The translations under genes were made by a program, and so were the position numbers. A model generated the notes under the pieces. The model did no database searches and had not been told where the DNA came from. It saw nothing but the letters and a program-made list of their open reading frames with translations. Positions 1-7,824 of a stretch of DNA of 64,000 nucleotides are shown here, in pieces (position 1 is the first letter of the stretch; every line of letters begins with the position of its first letter). Source of the stretch: Vibrio maritimus (lineage in GTDB: Bacteria > Pseudomonadota > Gammaproteobacteria > Enterobacterales > Vibrionaceae); assembly GCF_021441885.1 (NCBI RefSeq), contig NZ_CP090439.1, positions 1,054,001 to 1,118,000 on the forward strand, given 5' to 3'.

Positions 1-185
1 CTGGATACGGCCCAGCCAGTTTGCGCGGAACTGAGTCCGAAGTGTTCACGGATGGGACCAATCGCACCGGATATTACCGCGGTGTCATAGCCTAAGAGGA
101 TTCCACCGAGCGCTGCTATACAACAGATACGAACGATATAGGCAATATTGTGCTTACTAGCTTCTACCTTGGATGTTGCTTCCAT
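1..185 (-). CDS. iolT: Sugar-porter family MFS transporter, N-terminal part only (probable inositol importer)
   Basis: The reverse strand reads from an ATG at 183-185 leftwards off the window edge, giving about 61 residues. The visible part has a short polar start (MEATSKVEASKH), a first membrane segment with the sugar-porter signature GGILLGYDTAVISGA, and the start of a second helix (TGWAVS). That signature is typical of the IolT/AraE/XylE sugar:proton symporters of the inner membrane. The gene diverges from iolE and shares its regulatory region, so inositol is the likely substrate. This is inferred from context because the substrate-determining part lies outside the window. Confidence 0.8.
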   Translation of the reverse strand, partial: MEATSKVEASKHNIAYIVRICCIAALGGILLGYDTAVISGAIGPIREHFGLSSAQTGWAVS

Positions 186-328
186 TAGATTTTTCCTTAT
201 TGAGATTCCCTCAAAACTGTCCCTTTACCATCGAACAAGGTTTAGCTGAGGTGAGCCCAATACTTCGGTTTGTAGGGTACGAGTATTGGCATTCTATAAG
301 TCCAGCAGATGTTATAGTTGTGTGTGTT

Positions 329-344
329 TGAAAATTATTTTTCA
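329..344. promoter_or_regulatory. Probable RpiR operator on the iolT side (AT-only centre)
   Basis: The sequence TGAAAATTATTTTTCA has perfect 5-bp arms TGAAA/TTTCA separated by 6 bp. It shares arms and spacing with the sites at 588, 9674, 9702, 14489 and 18855, all next to inositol genes. It lies about 145 bp upstream of the iolT start codon. Which of the two RpiR proteins binds it is not known. Confidence 0.6.
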
Positions 345-587
345 TTTTGCTGGTGTTTTAATCATATGGACTCTTTTTGATTTCTACTACCGGTAAACTG
401 TCATTTTGTCCAAAAATGTTACCTCTATCAAACTATGAAAAATCTTTATCAAATCCTACAATTATTATAAGCAATTGATTTTAATACTTAATTTAAAAGT
501 GAGATCTAGATCAAAAACAGTGGAAAGCCACGTGCTATATAGGTTTTTTCCAAATTTATGTTGTTTTGAAAATCTCATTGAGTGAGA

Positions 588-603
588 TGAAAAATATTTT
601 TCA
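588..603. promoter_or_regulatory. Probable RpiR operator upstream of iolE (AT-only centre)
   Basis: TGAAAAATATTTTTCA lies inside an 18-bp perfect palindrome at 587-604. Arms and 6-bp spacing match the other inositol-locus sites. It sits 135 bp before the iolE start and overlaps a possible -35 box, which would suit a repressor. Confidence 0.65.
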
Positions 604-738
604 TAAATGATTTTTTGGGCTAAATTAGTCCTCAGTGAAACAACAGGAGATGTTCAAAGCTTCCCTACACGATGACTTAGTCAACGAGATAGCTTTGAGT
701 CACTTGGAAAATCTTTAAAACATTGTCGGAGAATAAAA

Positions 739-1632
739 ATGAGCAACGTGCAATATGGAATTAGCCCACTGACTTGGACCAACGATGATATGCCAGAGCT
801 TGGTGGCGAGATCCCTTTGGAAACGTGTTTAAGTGAAATGGCTGAAGCTGGATTCACAGGCACAGAGCTAGGCACCAAGTACCCACGTGAGCCTGAAGTA
901 CTCGTCCCACTGCTAAAGGAGCACGGTCTGGTACTAGCGTCGGGTTGGTATAGTGGCAACCTAATGACTATGACAGCAGATGAAGAGATTGCAGCGATGC
1001 AAGATCACATCAAGCTTTTGAAAGCAGCTGGCTGTAAAGCAATGGTTTATGGTGAAGTGAGCAATACCGTTCACGGCGATATCAACACACCACTTTCTCA
1101 ACGTGTCATCCTATCAATGGATGAGTGGAAGATGTACTGCGAGAAACTAACAAAAGTAGCGGACTACCTACTGAACGAGCATGACATCAAGCTCTCTTTC
1201 CACCATCACGTTGGCACTATTTGTGAAACAGAAGACGACATTAATCTAATGATGGAGTTCACGGGCGACTCTGTGTTCTTAACGCTAGATACAGGCCACA
1301 TCACGTACGGTGGCGGTAACCCAGTCACCATGATTGAGCGTTGGGGTCACCGTATCGGCCACATGCATTTCAAAGATCTTCGTTTAGACGTAATGAAAGC
1401 AGCACGTGAAGCGGATAAATCTTTCCTAAACGCAGTACTAGACGGCGTATTCACAGTACCTGGTACGGGCGACGTGGACTACGACGACGTATTTGCAGCG
1501 CTTAAAGCGCGCAACTACCAAGGTTGGTTATTGGTTGAAGCTGAGCAAGATCCTGCAAAGGCACACCCACTAACGTTCGCGAAAACAGCTTACGAGAACA
1601 TCACAGGCTACGCGGAAAAATACGGCTTGTAA
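739..1632 (+). CDS. iolE: IolE, myo-inosose-2 dehydratase
   Basis: The 297-residue TIM-barrel protein removes water from 2-keto-myo-inositol (scyllo-inosose) to give the 3D-diketo product, the second step of cytoplasmic inositol breakdown. It shows the family pattern: HHHVGT near residues 155-160, LDTGH at 183-187, HMHFKD at 208-213 and VEAEQ near 266-270, which carry the metal-binding and catalytic residues of the sugar isomerase/IolE fold. Length is normal for IolE. The ATG at 739 follows GGAG at 728-731 with 7-bp spacing. It is the first gene of a plus-strand operon and the only IolE in the window, so both halves of the locus probably depend on it. Confidence 0.93.
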   Translation: MSNVQYGISPLTWTNDDMPELGGEIPLETCLSEMAEAGFTGTELGTKYPREPEVLVPLLKEHGLVLASGWYSGNLMTMTADEEIAAMQDHIKLLKAAGCKAMVYGEVSNTVHGDINTPLSQRVILSMDEWKMYCEKLTKVADYLLNEHDIKLSFHHHVGTICETEDDINLMMEFTGDSVFLTLDTGHITYGGGNPVTMIERWGHRIGHMHFKDLRLDVMKAAREADKSFLNAVLDGVFTVPGTGDVDYDDVFAALKARNYQGWLLVEAEQDPAKAHPLTFAKTAYENITGYAEKYGL

Positions 1633-1646
1633 TAGAGCTCTGGATA

Positions 1647-1667
1647 ATGGGGAGCCACGCTCCCCAT
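1647..1667 (+). repeat. Perfect 9-bp hairpin between iolE and iolD
   Basis: ATGGGGAGC (1647-1655) and GCTCCCCAT (1659-1667) form a perfect inverted repeat with a 3-base loop. No T run follows, so it is unlikely to terminate transcription. A role in mRNA stability or processing between iolE and iolD is an inference. Confidence 0.7.
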
Positions 1668-1745
1668 GATAAAAGCTACGGGGTTAGGGATGCAAAACGT
1701 AGCTTACTCATGGAATGGACAACGTTGAGACTACCGAGGAAGAGA

Positions 1746-3617
1746 ATGAAAACTGTACGCCTAACTGTCGCAGAAGCGCTTGCACAATACTTAGCTGCTC
1801 AAATGATTGAAATTGATGGAAAGAAAGAGCAACTGTTCGGCACCGCTTTTGCCATATTTGGTCACGGTAATGTGACGTGCTTTGGACAGCAATTAAAGAA
1901 CATCGAAGACAAAATCCCGACTTGGCGTGGTCAAAACGAACAGTCGATGGCGACGGCTGCTATTGCTTATGCAAAAGCAAACCAGCGCCGACGTATTGGT
2001 ATTGCGACGAGCTCGATTGGCCCTGGCGCAACCAATATGGTGACAGCAGCAGGTATTGCTCACACTAACCGATTGCCTGTTCTGCTGATCGCAGGTGACG
2101 CATACGTAAGTCGCCTACCTGATCCTGTATTGCAGCAGCCAGAGAACTTCTATGATCCATCGATCACCTGTAATGACGCATTTAAACCTTTGACGCGTTA
2201 TTGGGATCGCATTATCTCTCCAACACAGTTGATGCATTCTTTACCGCAAGCGATCGACACCATGCTTGATCCAGAGACATGTGGTCCAGCATTCATTGGT
2301 CTTCCTCAAGACATTCAAGGCGTCGCGTACGACTTCCCAGAAGTATTCTTCGAAGAGAAAGTGCACCGCATTCGTCGCCCAGAGCCAGAAATTGCTGATT
2401 TGGAAGATGCAAAAGCAGTATTGATGAAAGCAGAAAAGCCGTTGATTGTTTCTGGTGGCGGCGTTCATTACTCGCTCGCAACGGATGAGCTTGCGGCATT
2501 CGCGAAACAGCACAATATTCCTGTCGTTGAGACCATCGCGGGTCGAGCAACGATGCTACAAGACAATCCGTTGAACGCAGGGCCTATCGGCGTCACAGGC
2601 TCGGATTCTGCAAATTACATGGCAGCACACGCTGATGTCGTGGTTGCTATCGGAACGCGCTTGCAAGACTTCACAACGGGCTCGTGGAGCGTGTTTAAAA
2701 ACCCAGACATGAAACTGATTACTATCAACGTCGGACGCTTCGATGCAATCAAACATCGCGCATTGCCAGTCAAGTGTGATGCAAAACGCGGTTTGGTTGA
2801 GCTATCGAAACTGCTAGGTGATTGGGAAGGTGACAGCGCATGGGCACAAACCGCTAAGACTCAGGCAGATGAGTGGAAGGCAGTAGTTCATCGTCGCACT
2901 AACCCTCAAGAGGGCGACTTGCTACCAGGTCTTTCTTCTTACGCAGAGGTGATTGGCAAGCTAAACAAATCTATGCAGCCAGGAGATACGGTGTTAACAG
3001 CAGCAGGCGGCTTACCTGCTGAGCTAGCAATGAACTGGCAAAACTACCAAATCGGTAAGTTTGATATCGAGTTCGGTTTCTCGTGCATGGGCTATGAAAT
3101 TGCCGGTGGCTGGGGTGCAAAAGTGGCTAACCCAGACAACGACGTGGTTGTACTCGTGGGTGACGGCTCGTACCTGATTCAAAACTCAGACATCTACTCA
3201 TCAGTACTGACGGGCCACAAGATGATTGTCGTGGTGTGTGATAACGGCGGTTTCGCGGTGATCAACAAGCTACAAAACAACACGGGCAACGACTCATTCA
3301 ACAACCTACTTGAAGATTGCCGCCGTCCAGATGGCGAAGTGGCTCGCGTCGACTTTGCTAAGCACGCCGAAGCACAAGGCGCAATCAGCGAGAAGTTAAC
3401 GTCTGTTGATGAGTTTGATGCAGCGTTGCAACGCGCGAAAGAAGCGGACCGTACTTACGTCATCGTTGTCGATATTGACCCAGTATCACCAGCCGCGTGG
3501 TCGAAGTGTGATTGCTGGTGGGAAGTCGGTCTACCAGAGGTGACTCGTAACGACCACGTGGCAGAGAAGGTTGCCAGCTGGGAAGAAGGTCGCGCCACAC
3601 AGCGCCGCGGCGTCTAG
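1746..3617 (+). CDS. iolD: IolD, 3D-(3,5/4)-trihydroxycyclohexane-1,2-dione hydrolase
   Basis: This 623-residue thiamine-diphosphate enzyme hydrolytically opens the inositol ring. The N-terminal domain carries the cofactor-activating glutamate in RGQNEQ (about residue 65). The C-terminal domain carries GDGSYLIQ (about residue 470), followed some 28 residues later by DNGGFAVIN, the metal-diphosphate binding region of ThDP enzymes. The start at 1746 is preferred because GAGGAAGAGA precedes it directly; an upstream in-frame extension to 1647 overlaps the intergenic hairpin and has no ribosome site. It is the only IolD in the window. Product length fits the family. Confidence 0.94.
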   Translation: MKTVRLTVAEALAQYLAAQMIEIDGKKEQLFGTAFAIFGHGNVTCFGQQLKNIEDKIPTWRGQNEQSMATAAIAYAKANQRRRIGIATSSIGPGATNMVTAAGIAHTNRLPVLLIAGDAYVSRLPDPVLQQPENFYDPSITCNDAFKPLTRYWDRIISPTQLMHSLPQAIDTMLDPETCGPAFIGLPQDIQGVAYDFPEVFFEEKVHRIRRPEPEIADLEDAKAVLMKAEKPLIVSGGGVHYSLATDELAAFAKQHNIPVVETIAGRATMLQDNPLNAGPIGVTGSDSANYMAAHADVVVAIGTRLQDFTTGSWSVFKNPDMKLITINVGRFDAIKHRALPVKCDAKRGLVELSKLLGDWEGDSAWAQTAKTQADEWKAVVHRRTNPQEGDLLPGLSSYAEVIGKLNKSMQPGDTVLTAAGGLPAELAMNWQNYQIGKFDIEFGFSCMGYEIAGGWGAKVANPDNDVVVLVGDGSYLIQNSDIYSSVLTGHKMIVVVCDNGGFAVINKLQNNTGNDSFNNLLEDCRRPDGEVARVDFAKHAEAQGAISEKLTSVDEFDAALQRAKEADRTYVIVVDIDPVSPAAWSKCDCWWEVGLPEVTRNDHVAEKVASWEEGRATQRRGV

Positions 3618-3690
3618 TTCAGAATCCTATTTAATTTTCTAACACTTAATCTCGGCTCCTAAACACTAGGAGCCACACAAGGAGTCAAGC

Positions 3691-4866
3691 ATGTTTAATG
3701 AAGAGCGTCATTTTGAGCAGCCAATTCGTTGGGCAATGGTAGGTGGTGGTCGTGGTAGTCAAATCGGCTACTCTCACCGCAATGCAGCGCAGCGTGATGG
3801 CCTGTTTAAGTTGGTAGCTGGTGCGTTTGACCTAGATGCTGAGCGCTGCCGCGATTTCGGTGTCAATCTTGGACTAGACCCAGAGCGCTGTTATTCAAGC
3901 TATAAAGAGTTATTCGCGCAAGAAGCACAGCGTGAAGATGGCATTCAAGCGGTATCTATCGCAACGCCAAACTCTACTCACTACGAAATTTGTAAAGCCG
4001 CACTAGAAGCCAAGCTTCATGTGGTGTGTGAGAAGCCAATTACCTTTACCACAGAAGAAGCAGAAGAGCTCAAAACCATCGCAGCACAAAACAACTGTGT
4101 CATCGGTGTTATGTATGGCTACACCGGCTTCCCAATGGTTCAGCAGGCTCGTGAAATGGTTCAGCGTGGCGACCTTGGTGAAATCCGAGTCATCAACATG
4201 CAGTTCGCGCACGGCTTCCACAACGAAGAATATGAAAAGAATGATCCGGGTCTGAAGTGGCGTGTAAGCCCTGAAGTATCGGGTCCAACTTATGTGCTAG
4301 GTGACATCGGTACTCACGCGTTTTATCTCAACGAGGTGATGACAGGTCTAGAAGTCGATAGCTTGGCATGTATGCGCCAGAGCTTTATCGAATCTCGTGC
4401 GCCACTCGAAGATAACGCGCACGTAATGATCAAGTTCAAAGGTGGCGCAGTGGGTACCTTGTGGGCATCGGCGGTCAACTCAGGCTCTATGCACCAGCAG
4501 AAGATCCGCATCGTTGGTTCAAAAGCGTCTATCGAATGGTGGGATGAGTATCCAAACCAACTTCGTTACGAAGTGCAAGGCGAGGCACCTCGTGTGCTAG
4601 AGCGCGGTATGGGTTACCTCTACCAAGATGCAGAAGGTGTCGCGTCTAACCGAGTCGGTGGTGGTCACGCTGAGGGCTATTTTGAATCTTGGGCGAACCT
4701 GTATCACCGTTTTGCTTTGGCGTTCGATGCTGCTGATAGAGATGATCAAGAGGCGCTAGCGGGTATCTGGTTCCCAGGTATTGATGCAGGTATCGAAGGC
4801 GTACGTTTGTGTGAGAAGTGTGTTGAGTCAGCAGACCAAGACGCGGCTTGGGTTAGCTACAAATAA
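3691..4866 (+). CDS. Gfo/Idh/MocA-family oxidoreductase, probable inositol (scyllo-type) dehydrogenase
   Basis: The 391-residue protein has an N-terminal Rossmann fold (GGGRGS at 18-23), the family EKP motif with catalytic-type lysine at 114-116, and GDIGTHAF at 204-211 holding the second catalytic histidine region. It lies between iolD and iolC in the same operon (73 bp after iolD, 11 bp before the iolC start). It is longer than the IolG encoded at 10695 (327 residues) and clearly a different subfamily. Oxidation of an inositol isomer or of a derivative such as an inositol glycoside or methyl ether would fit the context. The substrate cannot be read from the sequence. Confidence 0.82.
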   Translation: MFNEERHFEQPIRWAMVGGGRGSQIGYSHRNAAQRDGLFKLVAGAFDLDAERCRDFGVNLGLDPERCYSSYKELFAQEAQREDGIQAVSIATPNSTHYEICKAALEAKLHVVCEKPITFTTEEAEELKTIAAQNNCVIGVMYGYTGFPMVQQAREMVQRGDLGEIRVINMQFAHGFHNEEYEKNDPGLKWRVSPEVSGPTYVLGDIGTHAFYLNEVMTGLEVDSLACMRQSFIESRAPLEDNAHVMIKFKGGAVGTLWASAVNSGSMHQQKIRIVGSKASIEWWDEYPNQLRYEVQGEAPRVLERGMGYLYQDAEGVASNRVGGGHAEGYFESWANLYHRFALAFDAADRDDQEALAGIWFPGIDAGIEGVRLCEKCVESADQDAAWVSYK

Positions 4867-4877
4867 TAGGAATGACG

Positions 4878-5873
4878 ATGACAAAAATTGCATTTCAACA
4901 TGACAGACCGTTGGATGCCATCGTTTTAGGACGCGCGGGTGTGGACTTATACGCCCGCGAATCAAAAACCGATATGGCGGACATTTCGGGCTTCAACAAG
5001 TTTGTTGGTGGCTCTGCTGCCAACATTGCGGTCGCAGTGAGCAAGCTGGGTGGCAAAGTAGGTTTTATTGGCTGCGTCGCTGATGATGCGTTTGGCGGCT
5101 ATGTCAAAGGTTACATGTCAGAGCAAGGAATAAACCTCGATGGCATGATGACGGACGATTCAGGCTCTCGTACTTCTGTCGCGTTTACAGAGATGAAGCC
5201 AAGCGACTGCACGGTCCTTATCTATCGCAATAACGCTTCGGATCTGACGATCAAGCCAGAGCAGGTGGATCCTGAGTACATTGCGAGCTCTAAAGTACTG
5301 GTGGTTACCGGTACTGCGCTCTCAGAAAGCCCAAGCCGTGAAGCGACGCTTTTGGCGATGCAACACGCTCGTCGTAGCAATACGCTCGTAGTGCTGGATG
5401 TCGATTATCGCCCTTACTCATGGCGCACCGATACTGACGCTTCGATTTATTACGGCATTGCATCGAGTCTGTCTGACATCGTGATTGGTAATCGCGAAGA
5501 GTTTGACATGATGGAAACCGTGATTGCACCGGGTAATAAAGACGACGACGCCACAGCAGAACGCTTTATGCGTGACAACACGCAGATTGTTGTGATTAAG
5601 GCGGGCGAGTTTGGCTCAAAAGTCTACTGCCGTGATGGTTCGAAGTTCCAACAAGGCATCTTCCGTGTGGAAGTGAACAAGCCATTTGGTTCTGGTGACT
5701 CGTTTGCAGGTGGCTTGATTTGGACACTAGTGAATGGTGGCACCCTGCAAGAAGGCGTCAGAAACGGCTCTGCAGCAGCGGCGATAAACGTGAGTGGCGA
5801 TAGCTGCACTGAAGCTATGCCAACCAAAGAGCAGCTTTTCGATTTTATTGAGACAAGAAACCAAGGTGTTTGA
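4878..5873 (+). CDS. iolC: IolC, 5-dehydro-2-deoxygluconokinase (stand-alone form)
   Basis: This PfkB-family kinase of about 331 residues phosphorylates 2-deoxy-5-keto-gluconate. It shows GGSAANIAVAVSKLGG near the N-terminus and the PfkB signature with the catalytic aspartate in GSGDSFAGG near residues 270-278. ATG codons occur at 4872 and 4878; AGGA at 4868-4871 is only correctly spaced for 4878. It is a kinase-only protein, unlike the second IolC at 18892, which is fused to DUF2090. A strong terminator follows it at 5916-5977. Length is typical of single-domain IolC. Confidence 0.9.
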   Translation: MTKIAFQHDRPLDAIVLGRAGVDLYARESKTDMADISGFNKFVGGSAANIAVAVSKLGGKVGFIGCVADDAFGGYVKGYMSEQGINLDGMMTDDSGSRTSVAFTEMKPSDCTVLIYRNNASDLTIKPEQVDPEYIASSKVLVVTGTALSESPSREATLLAMQHARRSNTLVVLDVDYRPYSWRTDTDASIYYGIASSLSDIVIGNREEFDMMETVIAPGNKDDDATAERFMRDNTQIVVIKAGEFGSKVYCRDGSKFQQGIFRVEVNKPFGSGDSFAGGLIWTLVNGGTLQEGVRNGSAAAAINVSGDSCTEAMPTKEQLFDFIETRNQGV

Positions 5874-5915
5874 TGGCATCAGTTTGATGTGGTTTTGAAG
5901 ACAGCTTTTAGTCTC

Positions 5916-5977
5916 CCGGGCCGGTATTTCGACTCCAGATACTCGCGAAAATACAACCATCGTGGCCCGGTTTTTTT
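5916..5977 (+). terminator. Rho-independent terminator inside the iol operon
   Basis: CCGGGCC (5916-5922) pairs with GGCCCGG (5964-5970) and is followed by seven T residues (5971-5977). Inner pairing GTATTT/AAATAC extends the stem. It lies between iolC and the downstream iolB-like gene, which continue in the same direction, so it should reduce or condition read-through. Confidence 0.8.
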
Positions 5978-6039
5978 ATCAGTGAATAAGTTTAGGAATA
6001 AAAACTGCGCTCATAAAAAGAGCAGTGAGGAGAAAGAAC

Positions 6040-6909
6040 ATGGGTAAACACATACCACCCTACGATAATAAAAATGAGCCCATTGTAGGTATTAATGACG
6101 CAGTGACACCTCTGTGTTATTTCAACCAAGTTTGTCTGACTCAAGGCGGAACGTTCAGCCACGAAGTTGAAGGCTATGAGTCTGTGATAGTTCTAGCGGG
6201 CGGTACTTGTAGCGTGTCGGTGATCAATGGCGATGACACACAAGTATTCGACAACATCGGTAAGCGAGCCTCTGTATGGGACGGTAACCCAGAAGCGGTT
6301 TACGTTCCGCTAGGTTATACAGCACAAATAGAATGTGTGAGCGAAAATGCCGACATCATGATCGCTGGCGGTAAGTTTGAAGTTTCTCTAGAACCATTCT
6401 GTGTGCGCGAAGAGAACGTCGATATTGTTCAGTACGGTTCTGATGACACCAAAACACACCGTAAGATCAAGCATGTTCTTGGTCAGTCTAACTCGGACAA
6501 ACGCGGCCGTTTGCTCGTCAGTGAGCTGTTTACCGTTGGCGCGGGTGGCTGGTCAGGTTTTCCACCACACAAGCATGATGAAGACCGAGTGAAAGAAGAT
6601 GGCAGCCGTGAAACGCTATACGAAGAAGTGTATCAGTTCCGTTTCAACCCAGATTTCGGCTTTGGCGCACAGTTCCTGTATGAGCACGAAGATGACCATG
6701 GTCCGGTCTATCACGTAAAAACAGGGTCAGTGATTGCAATCGACAAAGGTTATCACCCAAGTGTGGCAGCGCCTGGCTATGAGATGTATTACTTCACCAT
6801 CATCGTTGGCAAAACAGACAAGTCTTTGATCCAACATTTTGACCCACACCATGAGTATCAAGTAAATACCATTCCTGGTATCAAAGATATGATTGCGAAA
6901 TTCAAATAG
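6040..6909 (+). CDS. iolB: Divergent IolB-like isomerase (5-deoxy-glucuronate isomerase family)
   Basis: The 289-residue bicupin protein belongs to the IolB/KduI family, which converts 5-deoxy-D-glucuronate to 2-deoxy-5-keto-gluconate. The metal-binding stretch FPPHKHDED, the ETLYEEVYQF segment and the GYHPSVAAPGYEMYYF region match the family. It lacks several positions conserved in the canonical copy at 9751: the QRVYTD segment is replaced by QFLYEHEDD, and the NVMAGP ending is replaced by TIIVGKTDK. I chose ATG 6040 because AGGAG at 6028-6032 is well spaced; a GTG at 6025 is the alternative. It ends 11 bp before the aldolase gene. It may act on a different stereoisomer, which is inference. 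Confidence 0.82.
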   Translation: MGKHIPPYDNKNEPIVGINDAVTPLCYFNQVCLTQGGTFSHEVEGYESVIVLAGGTCSVSVINGDDTQVFDNIGKRASVWDGNPEAVYVPLGYTAQIECVSENADIMIAGGKFEVSLEPFCVREENVDIVQYGSDDTKTHRKIKHVLGQSNSDKRGRLLVSELFTVGAGGWSGFPPHKHDEDRVKEDGSRETLYEEVYQFRFNPDFGFGAQFLYEHEDDHGPVYHVKTGSVIAIDKGYHPSVAAPGYEMYYFTIIVGKTDKSLIQHFDPHHEYQVNTIPGIKDMIAKFK

Positions 6910-6919
6910 GAGGCGATGC

Positions 6920-7747
6920 ATGTTAGTTAATCTTAATGATCTATTACCCGATGCAGCGGCCTCTGATTATTCCGTACCATGCTTTAATGTTTTTGGTTAC
7001 GAAGACGCAAGAGCGGTAGTTGAGGCAGCGGAAGAGGTTGGTAAGGCCGTTATCCTTGCTTGCAACAAAGATGTTGTGGATTTTTATGGCGTTGAGACTG
7101 CAGCAGCTATGTTCCTAAACCTTGCTCACAACAGCAGTGTCCCTGTTTGCTTGCACCTGGACCATACTTATGAAGAGGACATTGTTTATCGTGCGCTTAA
7201 AGCCGGTTTCAGCTCCGTGATGTTCGATGGCTCCCAGTTAACGCTGGAAGAGAATATCGCTCGTACTAAGAAAGTGGTCGACGTTGCACATGCGTTAGGC
7301 GCATCGGTTGAGGGTGAAATTGGTTCGGTACCTTATGAAGAAGGGCGTGACCATATTAAGTCTATTTATACCGAGCCAGAAGATGCTGCGCGTTTTGCTG
7401 AGGAAAGCGGGGTTGATTGTGTGGCCATTTCAGTTGGCAATATTCACCGCCTGACGGAGCCAACCTGTACGATTGATTTTGGTCGTTTGGACCGCATCGC
7501 GAGCGAAGTTAGCGTGCCCCTTGTTATTCATGGTAGCAGCGGAATTCGTGACGAAGATATGCTCAAACTAAAACAGAGCCGCGTATCTAAGTTCAATATC
7601 GGCACCTGTTTGCGTCAAGCATTGGGTCACAATTTACGTGGTTATATGAATGATGAACCGCAAAAATTTGATCGAATCTACTTTATGCAGAAGGCAATGC
7701 CCTATGTTAAGCAAGAAGCGATTCGCAACTTTGAGTTATTATCTTAA
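6920..7747 (+). CDS. iolJ: Class II fructose-bisphosphate aldolase family, probable IolJ
   Basis: This 275-residue zinc aldolase probably cleaves 2-deoxy-5-keto-gluconate 6-phosphate into malonic semialdehyde and dihydroxyacetone phosphate. Visible family motifs are CLHLDHTYEED (first zinc histidine), EGEIGSV, and the VIHGSSGI plus KFNIGT phosphate-binding region. The ATG at 6920 follows TAGGAGG (6907-6913). The position directly after iolC and iolB supports an IolJ role rather than glycolytic FbaA. The window also encodes a DUF2090 domain (18892) proposed to do the same step, so two unrelated aldolases for one reaction may coexist. Confidence 0.85.
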   Translation: MLVNLNDLLPDAAASDYSVPCFNVFGYEDARAVVEAAEEVGKAVILACNKDVVDFYGVETAAAMFLNLAHNSSVPVCLHLDHTYEEDIVYRALKAGFSSVMFDGSQLTLEENIARTKKVVDVAHALGASVEGEIGSVPYEEGRDHIKSIYTEPEDAARFAEESGVDCVAISVGNIHRLTEPTCTIDFGRLDRIASEVSVPLVIHGSSGIRDEDMLKLKQSRVSKFNIGTCLRQALGHNLRGYMNDEPQKFDRIYFMQKAMPYVKQEAIRNFELLS

Positions 7748-7753
7748 AATAGA

Positions 7754-7781
7754 GTCCCCAACCTAACATAGGGAAGGGGAC
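7754..7781 (+). repeat. Intercistronic hairpin after iolJ
   Basis: GTCCCC (7754-7759) pairs with GGGGAC (7776-7781), with an inner CCT/AGG pairing. No T run follows, so it is probably a transcript-stability or pausing element rather than a terminator. Confidence 0.45.
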
Positions 7782-7824
7782 CGGTTGACTATTTATTGCG
7801 TTCGAATAGGAGAGCGTTATCACT

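Larger units (their letters stand above)
186..738. other. 553-bp divergent regulatory region between iolT and iolE
   Basis: No credible gene is present. The region is AT-rich and contains two palindromes of the TGAAA-N6-TTTCA type (329-344 and 588-603), one placed for each divergent gene. A third near match at 436-451 has one arm mismatch. A weak promoter pair can be read for iolE: TTTTCA at 598-603 and TAAATT at 621-626 with a 17-bp spacer, which would place the right arm of the second palindrome on the -35 box. Confidence 0.6.

Noticed and set aside
436..451. TGAAAAATCTTTATCA between iolT and iolE as a further RpiR operator
   Set aside because: It has one mismatch in the right arm and lies between two perfect sites in a very AT-rich region, so it is mentioned only as a near match.
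498..513. GTGAGATCTAGATCAA as a CRP site
   Set aside because: The spacing between the GTGA and TCA arms is 8 instead of 6, and the right arm is TCAA; the pattern is better explained by the GATCTAGATC palindrome alone.
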